In this document: piece after piece, positions 50,512 to 59,295 of the stretch
Position numbering within the stretch: position 1 is the first letter of the stretch
How the letters are laid out: each line of letters starts with the position of its first letter
NCBI RefSeq assembly: GCF_900102925.1
Contig: NZ_FNKI01000002.1
Coordinates: 1,116,001-1,180,000, forward strand
DNA length: 64,000 bases
Origin: Flagellimonas zhangzhouensis
GTDB lineage: Bacteria; Bacteroidota; Bacteroidia; Flavobacteriales; Flavobacteriaceae
Direction: 5' to 3'
Translations under genes and position numbers: made by a program
Notes under the pieces: generated by a model
The model's input: the letters and a program-made list of their open reading frames with translations, nothing else
Databases searched by the model: none
Told to the model about the DNA's origin: nothing

Positions 50512-51285
50512 ATGTGCTATTCCACACGCCAGACCAAAAAAACGTCTGAGCTGAAAAAAATCTTTGATGCGGTCCCTCTGGAGGAAAACCAAGAGGAACT
50601 GGACTTGATTTATTTTCATGCCAATGGTTGGTCGCACCCTATTATGTGGATGATTCCACAAGAAGACCCCAATAAATTGGTGGCGGCGCAATGGGGCATT
50701 ATGCCAGCTAGTGAAAAACAGCAAGATTTTCAGGAATACTTTAAAAAATACCCCAAAGCTTTCGGTGGATTAAATGCGCAATCGGAAAAACTGTTTGGGT
50801 ATTATGCGCAGCGGTACCAACCCATGCATAAAAGATGTGTGGTTCCCATTGATGGTTTTTTTGAACCCCATAACACCCATGTAAAGGTCAAGGGTAGGGA
50901 TTTTAAGGTGCCCTTTTATTTTCATCGGAAAGACAACGACCCCATTTGTTTGGCAGGAATCTATTCCACCAATGCCGATGGGCGAAATACCTTTACGGTC
51001 CTAACGCGACAGGCCATGCCCGAAGAGGATAGTCTATTTTACAAAATTCATAATAAAGAGCCCAAAACGGAACGCCGTCGACCTGTCATCCTAAAGGATG
51101 AGGATGTGGATTCCTGGTTGTATCAAGGCAATACTTCAGCAGATGTGCTCCAAATTATCCACGATGATCTTTGGGAGGGAGAGTTGGAGGGCTATCCCAT
51201 TTCCCGTGACCTTTACTCAAGATCCGTGGACAGTAATTTTCCTGAGATTATTGAGCGAGTGGAATATAAACAGGTGTCACTGTAG
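50512..51285 (+). CDS. SOS response-associated peptidase-fold protein (YedK/HMCES)
   Basis: 257 aa. It begins Met-Cys2 (MCYSTRQTKKTSELKKIFDA), where Cys2 is the residue that makes a covalent bond with abasic sites in HMCES/YedK. Other conserved parts are AAQWGIMPAS, GGLNAQSEKLFGYYAQ (catalytic Asn), HKRCVVPIDGFFEPHNTHVK (Glu) and IHNKEPKTERRRPVILKDED (His). It shields abasic sites in single-stranded DNA. Cytoplasmic. Usual length of the family is ~220-230, here slightly longer with extra residues in the middle. Confidence 0.92.
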   Translation: MCYSTRQTKKTSELKKIFDAVPLEENQEELDLIYFHANGWSHPIMWMIPQEDPNKLVAAQWGIMPASEKQQDFQEYFKKYPKAFGGLNAQSEKLFGYYAQRYQPMHKRCVVPIDGFFEPHNTHVKVKGRDFKVPFYFHRKDNDPICLAGIYSTNADGRNTFTVLTRQAMPEEDSLFYKIHNKEPKTERRRPVILKDEDVDSWLYQGNTSADVLQIIHDDLWEGELEGYPISRDLYSRSVDSNFPEIIERVEYKQVSL

Positions 51286-51302
51286 TTTTATCCCTCTGGA
51301 AA

Positions 51303-52046
51303 TTAAGATGATGGTTTGGCTTTTTTTCTTTTTTGGTATCGCAATACAAGAATTATTATCACGGCAATCACAGCAATTGGAATGCCGATAATAATTCCGA
51401 CACCCAAAACTGTTCCTATGGTATATCCTATGTTATAAGTTGATGTGCTAATGCCTGATCCATTACTGGTGTAAATTAGATATCCTAAGTTTTGATCCAA
51501 TTTGACCATATCATTATAATAGATGTCAAACCCTGAAACAGGCACATGGTCATCTTGATGTTTGTAGTAATAATCCAGATCTATAATCTTATCTGCAGCA
51601 TTATATTTCGAATTAAAATCATAATAAAAATAATCCGAATTAATGGTCACATTTTCAGGCTGGACCCTTATGGCTTCGGCCAATTTTACTTTGATGTGTT
51701 CTTTGCGAACAAAAGGAAAACTTATGGCATAGGGTGTTAGTCGCTTCAATTGGGTGGGCATGCTCAAATTGGAGATTAGACCTGTTGGAAAAATGGATAA
51801 ATTCATAGTGTTGCTCTTTTCCACAGATGGACTCCAAATGGAATCTAAATGATAACGTTCTAACATCAAGAATTCATTTTTGAGGGTATCATCTTCAATG
51901 GTTGGTGGAGCCAAGGAAGAAACTTTACCATATTTCTCCACGTAAAAGGACATCAGCTCCTGCTGAATAAGATCTTTACTGTTATTTCGAAAAACGGAAC
52001 GCATAAAATCAGCTTCACCATCATTGTAATGTGTACGGACTTCCAA
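51303..52046 (-). pseudogene. C-terminal part of the split DUF3857/transglutaminase gene
   Basis: 247 codons in the same frame as the gene at 52053-53381, separated from it only by TGA-GCT-GAC. The product begins LEVRTHYNDGEADFMRSVFR, which continues FTLEKGG without a gap, and ends with a membrane segment (VIIILVLRYQKRKKAKPSS). It cannot start well on its own: its first codon is a TTG. Therefore one gene was probably cut by an in-frame nonsense codon, at 52053-52055. It may be a pseudogene, or a product made by read-through or from an internal start. Confidence 0.7.
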
Positions 52047-52052
52047 GTCAGC

Positions 52053-53381
52053 TCACATACCACCTTTTTCCAGAGTGAAGGTGCTAAATGTTTCAATCAT
52101 ATTACTGCGAAAATCCGCAATCGTATCCAAATCAGACATACTTTGGTCCAAGACCAATCCATATCTATAGTCAGGTGTATACGTATTGGCGTATGTACCT
52201 CCTTGGTCTGTAAGGGTGGGGTCGTACCACAAAGTTGACCCGTCTTTATCCACGACTTTTACAATGCAATGATCAAACAATTTGGAAGATGGTGTGAGTT
52301 TGGGCAACTCTTGTTTGAGGGTGGTATTTACCAAAGTGGGGTAGGCTTCAATGCCCATTTGGTTCAGCATGGTAGCAAACAGAACACTCTTGTCCTTACA
52401 ATCTCCAAAGCGCTGTTCCATTACTTTGTTTGGAGGGTTCGGTTTATATCCCCCTATGCCTGAAGCAATGGCGAGATACCTCACTTCATTTTGCACAAAA
52501 GACAAGGCGGATTTAATACGATTGCCCTCTGTTTTGTTATTGGTTTCAATTTTAGAAATGGTTCGTTGGAGCTCTTGGCTTAAAGGTTCATTAAAGGTGA
52601 AAATGTTCTTCCCCCAATCGATTACTTGTTCCCATGAATCATATTCGGTAACCAAAACGGTTTCATTTTGAATATACCAAGCTGGTGTTTGCTCTTCCAT
52701 TAAAATTGCGGGAACCTCTTCTTGAGCCCATTTATAATGGTTTATACCGTTACTTACCTTTACATCGGCGACCAAATCAGAATTAAGCATTTTATAATGC
52801 AATGCTCTTTTGGTAAAAATATGTGCGGAAATTCGATCTATGGGTTGGGTTGAATTCAAAACAAAACTTGTAGAGAATTTATTCTTTTGAATGGGATTAA
52901 AACCCTTAACGCTATAACTGTAGACCACAATATCGCCAATTCTTACATCAGGAATATTTACAAAAGCAGAAATGGAACCATCATATATATAGCTTTCGGC
53001 GTTTGTTTCACGTCTAGCAGTTTGGATGTCCTGTTGATTTAACCTATTAATAGTTTCTCCATTTCTGATTACATCGATGCGATGGAACCTTAGCTCTTGG
53101 TAGCTAGGGTCGTAATCGGCAACGACACTGGAAATATTTTGGATACCACTATATTCAACCGCTTTTGCTACATTTTTAATGTAGGCTTCTTCACGATCCA
53201 CATGAACCTGTTCTGTATATAAAAGCACATGTGCTCCGCCATACAGCCCATCTTCAGGGGCTATTGCATAGGGATTATGTTCTTCGTTGACAATCCAAGA
53301 GGGCTCTTTGGTAATGGAAACTTGACTGTAGGAGATATAAAATGATACGAATAGTAGGAGTAGGGTAATGGGTTTGTGCAT
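52053..53381 (-). CDS. DUF3857/transglutaminase-like secreted protein, ended early by an in-frame TGA
   Basis: 442 aa with a signal peptide (ITLLLLFVSFYISYS-Q). DUF3857 domain (~45-220: SSVVADYDPSYQELRFHRID, FVNIPDVRIGDIVVYSYSVK) is followed by a transglutaminase-like core with a Cys-His-Asp set: Cys in QRFGDCKDKSVLFATMLNQM, His in SSKLFDHCIVKVV and Asp in WYDPTLTDQGG. The usual C-terminal DUF2569-like or membrane part is missing here and is found in frame after the TGA, in the next 247 codons (51303-52046). Divergent neighbours give no clue to the substrate. Confidence 0.8.
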   Translation of the reverse strand: MHKPITLLLLFVSFYISYSQVSITKEPSWIVNEEHNPYAIAPEDGLYGGAHVLLYTEQVHVDREEAYIKNVAKAVEYSGIQNISSVVADYDPSYQELRFHRIDVIRNGETINRLNQQDIQTARRETNAESYIYDGSISAFVNIPDVRIGDIVVYSYSVKGFNPIQKNKFSTSFVLNSTQPIDRISAHIFTKRALHYKMLNSDLVADVKVSNGINHYKWAQEEVPAILMEEQTPAWYIQNETVLVTEYDSWEQVIDWGKNIFTFNEPLSQELQRTISKIETNNKTEGNRIKSALSFVQNEVRYLAIASGIGGYKPNPPNKVMEQRFGDCKDKSVLFATMLNQMGIEAYPTLVNTTLKQELPKLTPSSKLFDHCIVKVVDKDGSTLWYDPTLTDQGGTYANTYTPDYRYGLVLDQSMSDLDTIADFRSNMIETFSTFTLEKGGM

Positions 53382-53548
53382 TTGGTTAGTTGGTAATGAT
53401 TATGTGGTTCTAAAATAGCAAACAAATACAATTGTTCAGAAATTTCTTAGTTGAAAAGACCGAAAAAGGGATATTCAACTTTTAAAAGAATTAAAGGCAT
53501 TAACTATTTTTTGGCAAAATGCTCTAATAGCTCGACTTGATTATTGGG

Positions 53549-53556
53549 TATATTTG
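53549..53556 (+). promoter_or_regulatory. -7 element for the M13 peptidase gene
   Basis: TATATTTG is an exact TAnnTTTG match 18 nt before the ATG at 53575. It excludes the TTG at 53554, which overlaps it, as the start codon. Confidence 0.55.
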
Positions 53557-53574
53557 AGGAAATATACCAACCTT

Positions 53575-55584
53575 ATGAAATACACTTTTACCATAGCTCT
53601 TGCAGCTATATTCTTGGTCTCCTGCCAAGAAGAACAACCAAAAGAACCATCAAAAATTGCCTTTACGGGGATTTCGGAATCCATTAAACCAGGAGACAAT
53701 TTTTTCGAACATGTAAACAAAACGTGGTACGATACCATTCAAATTGCAGATGACCAAGTTGGTGTTGGATCCTATAGCTTTTTGAACATTCCACAACGTA
53801 AATTATTGCAGAACATTTTGGAAGAAGTCTCGGCTTCGGAACATGCCAAAGGAACTGTGGAGCAAAAAGTAGGTGATTTCTTTGCATCGGGAATGGATAC
53901 CGCTACCCTAAATCAAAGAGGGTATGAACCAATTAAACCTTTATTGGAAGAAATTAATGCCATCACAAACTCTAAAGAGGTTATGGCATTTGTTACCGAA
54001 CAAATCACCAAAGGAAACAACACCGTTATGGGACTTCGCGTGGCTCCAGACAACAAGAACAGCCAAATGAACATTTTGCATGCCAGCCAATCTGGTTTGG
54101 GATTGCCCGATCGTGATTATTATTTTAAAACCGATGAGCCTACCGTAAAGATTCAGAATGCCTACAAAACCTATTTGGCAACCTTGTTTGATCTTTCAGA
54201 AATTGAGAATGGTGCTGAAAAAGCTGAAACGGTTTATGACATCGAAAAACAACTTGCAGAAGCCCATAAAACCCGTATCGAAAGAAGAAACATTCAAGCA
54301 AACTACAATAAATTGGCGGTGAGTGATATTACTGCATCCAATCCCAACATTGCTTGGGAGATGTTGTTGAGCGACTTAGATCTTGAAGCTGATTCCATTA
54401 ATGTGCGTCAACCTGATTATTACAACAAGCTGGACGAATTGTTATCCGAAGTTTCGGTGGAAGATTGGAAAACTTATCTGAAAGCCCATAGTTTAGATCA
54501 CTATTCCAGATTTTTAAGTGTTCCGTTTGAAGATGCCCTATTTGAGTACAACAAAGTGTTATTGGGACAATCACAACAACAACCTAGAGCCCAAATTATG
54601 GCACAACAAGTAGACAGACAATTAGGTTTTGCCTTGGGTCAACTTTATGTGAAACGCTATTTTGATGAAGCTGCCAAACAACGTGTATTGGATTTGGTGA
54701 ACAACCTGCAAAAAGCGTTTGAAAATAGAATGTCGCAATTGGATTGGATGAGCGATAGCACCAAAACCAAGGCCAAGGAAAAATTATATGCCATCACCAA
54801 AAAAATTGGCTATCCCGATGTGTGGCGCGAATATGATGTGGACATTGCGCGAGATCAATACTTTGAAAATGTGGTTGCGCTTCAAAAGAACAATTATGCG
54901 TATAATGTAAAAGACCTTAATAACCCACCGAACAAAGGTCGCTGGGGTACAACGCCATCCACGGTAACGGCTTATTACAATCCCTCTTTGAATGAAATTG
55001 TTTTCCCAGCAGGTATTTTGCAATTTCCATACTTTGATATGGCTGCCGATGATGCGGTGAATTATGGTGGCATCGGGATGGTGATCGGGCACGAGTTGAC
55101 CCATGCATTTGATGATAATGGTTCACAATATGATGGAGAGGGCAACCTTAAAAATTGGTGGACTGAGTCCGATTTGGAAAAATTCAAAGGGAAAACCCAA
55201 CAATTGATTGATAGATATAGCTCGTTCACCGTTTTGGATACTGTGCACCTAAAAGGAGCCATGACCATTGGTGAAAACACAGCCGATAATGGTGGTATTG
55301 CCATTGCCTACGATGCTTTTAAAATGACCGAACAAGGTCAGGATACTACTAAGATTGGTGGCAATACTCCAGATGAGCGTTTTTTTATGTCCATCGCAAG
55401 AATATGGAGGGTAAAAACAAGGGATGAGTTCATGCGAAACTATGTGAATACAAATTCACACTCACCTGCTATTTGGAGAGTTAATGGTCCTTTGATGAAT
55501 TTCACTCCTTTCTATGAAACTTTTGATCTGCAACCTGGGGATGAAAATTATAAATCTGAAGAAGAGCGTATTAAAATCTGGTAA
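53575..55584 (+). CDS. M13-family metallopeptidase (neprilysin/PepO-like), lipoprotein
   Basis: 669 aa from the ATG at 53575. A lipoprotein signal ends IFLVSCQEEQ. The zinc motif HELTH is at 506-510 (GMVIGHELTHAFDDNGSQYD), the third ligand Glu is in MTIGENTADNGGIAIAYDAF (about E567), and the N-terminal part has GLGLPDRDYYFKTDEPTVK, typical of M13 peptidases. The C-terminus ends EERIKIW, with the family-typical W. It degrades small peptides in the periplasm or at the surface. A bidirectional terminator lies between it and the convergent amidohydrolase gene. Confidence 0.94.
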   Translation: MKYTFTIALAAIFLVSCQEEQPKEPSKIAFTGISESIKPGDNFFEHVNKTWYDTIQIADDQVGVGSYSFLNIPQRKLLQNILEEVSASEHAKGTVEQKVGDFFASGMDTATLNQRGYEPIKPLLEEINAITNSKEVMAFVTEQITKGNNTVMGLRVAPDNKNSQMNILHASQSGLGLPDRDYYFKTDEPTVKIQNAYKTYLATLFDLSEIENGAEKAETVYDIEKQLAEAHKTRIERRNIQANYNKLAVSDITASNPNIAWEMLLSDLDLEADSINVRQPDYYNKLDELLSEVSVEDWKTYLKAHSLDHYSRFLSVPFEDALFEYNKVLLGQSQQQPRAQIMAQQVDRQLGFALGQLYVKRYFDEAAKQRVLDLVNNLQKAFENRMSQLDWMSDSTKTKAKEKLYAITKKIGYPDVWREYDVDIARDQYFENVVALQKNNYAYNVKDLNNPPNKGRWGTTPSTVTAYYNPSLNEIVFPAGILQFPYFDMAADDAVNYGGIGMVIGHELTHAFDDNGSQYDGEGNLKNWWTESDLEKFKGKTQQLIDRYSSFTVLDTVHLKGAMTIGENTADNGGIAIAYDAFKMTEQGQDTTKIGGNTPDERFFMSIARIWRVKTRDEFMRNYVNTNSHSPAIWRVNGPLMNFTPFYETFDLQPGDENYKSEEERIKIW

Positions 55585-55608
55585 TTCCAGAATATTAGTT
55601 TGAATAAA

Positions 55609-55634
55609 AAAGGCGCACCCAACGGTGCGCCTTT
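55609..55634. terminator. Bidirectional terminator between convergent genes
   Basis: GGCGCACC-CAAC-GGTGCGCC, a perfect 8-bp stem flanked by A's on the left and TTT on the right, so it can serve both the M13 gene (+) and the amidohydrolase gene (-). Confidence 0.88.
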
Positions 55635-55657
55635 CATTTATGTAAACGAGAAAATTT

Positions 55658-58600
55658 CTATTTCTTCATGCCTGGAACTCCCTCAGGTCTTTTAGTCTGC
55701 CAATGGAAAGTTTCTGCTTCTTTTTCAACAGGAGCAACTTCATCAAGCGTATCGGCATCGTACACTTTTCCATTTTTGATTACGTGGGTCAAAGTATTGG
55801 TATTGCGAAGATCTTCCAATGGATTCTTCTCCATGATAAGGATATCTGCCAATTTACCAGCTTCGATACTTCCAATATCCCCATCCAATCCAATATCCTC
55901 TGCTCCAATAATGGTAGCTACTTTTAAGGCGTCCATATTCTTCATTCCGCCACTTGCTACAGACCACAACTCCCAATGGAAGCCCAATCCTTGCAATTGC
56001 CCATGGCTGCCAACACCTGCAAGTCCACCAGCTTCAACCAAATCTTTCATAAACTCGGCATGTTTTGGGAAAACGTGCTCTTCTGGCATAAACCATGCAC
56101 TTCTTCTACGGGATTTTCCTGCCAATTCTTTGTAAGGAGTAAAGTATTGCAATTTGCTATCGTGGTATGGGTTTTCAGAGGAATAATAAAATTCTTCCGC
56201 CCAAGGTCCACCATAAGAAACCAAAAGGGTAGGGGTCACTGCCATTTTAGATTCAGCAACACTTTGTATTACATCTTTATAAATTGGATAAATCGGGAAC
56301 GAATGCTCATGTCCTGGGTAACCATCCAACAATTGGGTCATATTCAATTTAAAATCAAGACCACCCTCGGTAGTAGGCATTAATTTCAGCTCTTTGGCTG
56401 CCATGATAACCCACTGACGCATTTGACGGTTCCCCACCAAATACATTTTAATGGTTTTGGTGTCATAATACTCACTGTACTGTTTCAAAACATCTTTGGT
56501 GTGCTCCAATGATTTCAGTTTGTAGGCCCAATACCCAACACCAGGACCAGTGCTGTATACACGCGGACCGTGCATCATTCCAGCCTTTACCATATCGGCA
56601 TAGGTCAACACATCGGTGGTAGAGGTTTGTGGATCCCTTGTGGTGGTAACTCCATACGCCAAATTCGCGGAGTAAATCCAGATTTGATTTTTATGGATGC
56701 CCCAGTTGGGTCTTAAGTGACCATGCGTATCCACAAATCCTGGAGTAATGGTTTTACCAGTGGCATCAATTTCGACCGTTCCTTTGGGAACTTCCAAAGT
56801 ACCAGTGGCACCAACAGCTTTGATGCGGTTGTTTTCGATAAGAATATCACCATTTTCAATCACTTCATCATTTTTCATGGTGATGATTCTGGCACCTTTT
56901 AAAAGGATGGTTCCTTCGGGCATGTCTTTGGTGAAACTCACCTTTACCTTCAACTCTTTAGCTTTATAGCCTTCGTCCTTATCCTCTTTTTTATCTTTCT
57001 CCTCCTCATCGTCTTCTTCATCATCTTTCTTTTCTTCTTTCAGCTTTGCTGCTTCCTTTTTTGCTATGGCAACACTATCTGCATAAGCTTCTGCAGCAGG
57101 AAGATTATAAATAAAATGACTTGCTCCCAACGACCAGTGCACATCTTTGCTGTTGCCTGCCCATGTAGGGAACTCACCTCCTAAAACGGTTAATTTTTTG
57201 GCTGGGAAAGCAGCTTTATCTGCACTGGCAACGGAAATTTTTGGTGTTTTTCCATAACGCGGAAGGGTCACCGTATAAATATCGTTGTTGATTTGTGCCA
57301 AAACAGTGGTGCCATCAGGAGAAATTTTCATTTCGGAAGGGGAAGAGGATTTATCCTCAGCTTCTGGTCCTGCTTCAGCACTTGGCAATAAGTCGTGCCC
57401 GCCTTCAGCATCATGTACATCCAAAATGGAAGAACCAAAAGTGGTGATTCCACTTAAAGTTAAATGTTCTTTTTCATCCGTACCATCCCATCGAATAGAT
57501 AACAATGTTTTTCCTTTACTTAAGTAAATACGATTATCTACTTTGGTAAAGTGAGGCATGGAACGCCCTTTGGATTTATCAATTAGGGTTACTTTTCCGC
57601 CTTCTGCAGGAACCCAAGCCAAATCATCTTGTGAACCTCTGGTGATTGGGCCAATGGCATCTCTGTAAACCTGTGCTGTTCCTTTGGTAAATACAATGCG
57701 GTCGTTCTTGTAAGACCATGCTGGGTTGGTATAAACGGCAGCTTCCTCGGTAAGTTTGGTGATTCTGCCACGGCCGCTAGCACTTACTTTATATAAATAT
57801 CCGCCATCGGTTTCCCAAGTGGTAAAAACGATACTTTTCCCATCGGGAGACCAAGCTGGTTGTGCTTCTACAAAATCATTTTTGGTCAAACGTTTTGGAG
57901 TGCCACCAGGCAAATCCATAACATATAATCTGTTCAATGCGGTAAAAGCCAATTTGCTACCATCTGGTGATGGCACTGCATCACGGATTTGGGTAACAAA
58001 AGCCTCTTTGGCATCATCGATAGGATATTTAAAGGATAACTGAGGACCCAATTCCAATTTTACATCAACTTCAAAAGGGATTTCGGATGCTGAATTCGAA
58101 GCTATACTGATGGAATAAATTTTTCCACCGTAACTGGCCACTAAATTTTTACTGTCTGGAGTAAATGCCATGGCAGGTAATACACCTAAAGGTGCGATTG
58201 ATTCTTGCTCATCGCGTTGAATCGGATAAGCCAACCATTTTTCATCCCCGTTTTCTAAATTACGCAATACTAAACCTGTTTCGGTTTCGAATCTGCTACC
58301 GTAGACCAACCATTTTCCGTCAGGCGAAAGGGTAGGGGTGAATGCGGAACCGTATCTGGAGGTGATTACCGCCATTTCACCATCTTCGGTGTTATAGGTG
58401 CCCAATTGATATTGTGGAAATTGCGCATTGTAGTTCCAGCCACCTCTTCGTTGAGAGAAGTAAATGAGTTTTCCGTCAGGGGCAAACTCAGGATCAATGG
58501 TTTTTAAATTGTCTGGTTTGTCAATTAGTTGGGCACCGCCACCACCATCTTTGTGGTACATGTGCAACTTAATGTTTCTTCTGCCACGGGCACCAACAAT

Positions 58601-59041
58601 GTAATCCCCATCTGGACTCCAATCTGCCGAAAAGTAGTTTTGGTTGTTGTCTTTGGTGATTTGCTTGGTTTCTTTGGAATCCAATTCTAGGGTCCAAATG
58701 TTTTCGGAACCACTTTTGTCGGAAATAAACACAATCGATTTTCCATCAGGGCTGAACCTAGGGTGTACATCATAGGCCATTCCCTCAGTAATTTGAGTAG
58801 CTTTTCCACCTGTAATTGGAATAGTGTATAAATCGCCCATCATATCAAAAATGATGGTCGTACCGTCTGGACTCACATCCAAGGACAACCAAGTGCCCTC
58901 TTCTGTGGTGTAAGCAATTGTTCTTTCGGGCTCCAATGGGAGCTCCTTGGTCGCCTTTTTGGTACTATCGGCTTCTTGTGCAAAAAGTTGCGATAGTCCC
59001 ATAAATAAGGCCATGACCATTAAAGTCTGGTTTCTTTTCAT
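55658..59041 (-). CDS. Beta-propeller plus amidohydrolase fusion, exported
   Basis: 1127 aa with a signal peptide (LMVMALFMGLSQLFA-QE). Residues ~40-600 contain repeated TolB/PD40-type propeller motifs (SPDGTTIIFDMMGDLYTIPI, FSPDGKSIVFISDKSGSENI, PAWSPDGKSIVFTTWETDGG). A lysine/glutamate-rich linker follows (KEEKKDDEEDDEEEKDKKED). Residues ~700-1127 are an amidohydrolase domain (GKTITPGFVDTHGHLRPNWG, GSHGQLQGLGFHWELWSVA, GKLADILIMEKNPLEDL). Such proteins are assigned to the imidazolonepropionase-like class in Bacteroidota, function unknown. It ends KRPEGVPGMKK. Confidence 0.9.
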   Translation of the reverse strand: MKRNQTLMVMALFMGLSQLFAQEADSTKKATKELPLEPERTIAYTTEEGTWLSLDVSPDGTTIIFDMMGDLYTIPITGGKATQITEGMAYDVHPRFSPDGKSIVFISDKSGSENIWTLELDSKETKQITKDNNQNYFSADWSPDGDYIVGARGRRNIKLHMYHKDGGGGAQLIDKPDNLKTIDPEFAPDGKLIYFSQRRGGWNYNAQFPQYQLGTYNTEDGEMAVITSRYGSAFTPTLSPDGKWLVYGSRFETETGLVLRNLENGDEKWLAYPIQRDEQESIAPLGVLPAMAFTPDSKNLVASYGGKIYSISIASNSASEIPFEVDVKLELGPQLSFKYPIDDAKEAFVTQIRDAVPSPDGSKLAFTALNRLYVMDLPGGTPKRLTKNDFVEAQPAWSPDGKSIVFTTWETDGGYLYKVSASGRGRITKLTEEAAVYTNPAWSYKNDRIVFTKGTAQVYRDAIGPITRGSQDDLAWVPAEGGKVTLIDKSKGRSMPHFTKVDNRIYLSKGKTLLSIRWDGTDEKEHLTLSGITTFGSSILDVHDAEGGHDLLPSAEAGPEAEDKSSSPSEMKISPDGTTVLAQINNDIYTVTLPRYGKTPKISVASADKAAFPAKKLTVLGGEFPTWAGNSKDVHWSLGASHFIYNLPAAEAYADSVAIAKKEAAKLKEEKKDDEEDDEEEKDKKEDKDEGYKAKELKVKVSFTKDMPEGTILLKGARIITMKNDEVIENGDILIENNRIKAVGATGTLEVPKGTVEIDATGKTITPGFVDTHGHLRPNWGIHKNQIWIYSANLAYGVTTTRDPQTSTTDVLTYADMVKAGMMHGPRVYSTGPGVGYWAYKLKSLEHTKDVLKQYSEYYDTKTIKMYLVGNRQMRQWVIMAAKELKLMPTTEGGLDFKLNMTQLLDGYPGHEHSFPIYPIYKDVIQSVAESKMAVTPTLLVSYGGPWAEEFYYSSENPYHDSKLQYFTPYKELAGKSRRRSAWFMPEEHVFPKHAEFMKDLVEAGGLAGVGSHGQLQGLGFHWELWSVASGGMKNMDALKVATIIGAEDIGLDGDIGSIEAGKLADILIMEKNPLEDLRNTNTLTHVIKNGKVYDADTLDEVAPVEKEAETFHWQTKRPEGVPGMKK

Positions 59042-59295
59042 CTAAGTTATTTATTCATGACTAAAGCTAACAAGATATGAAAAAATGAGATGTGCCGCGG
59101 TAAACTCCTTTAGGGAAAATCAACCTTGACATCAAGAATTATAAGGCTTCCAATTAATTATGATAAAGGCTTTGTTAGCTTCTAACTTTTTAAGTTAAAA
59201 TTGAATGAAATGATAAAAGCAAGTTATGATTTCGTCCAAAAAGCCTATTCCGTTCGTAGATTATATAGACTATCAGCTAAACCACCTATAATTCT

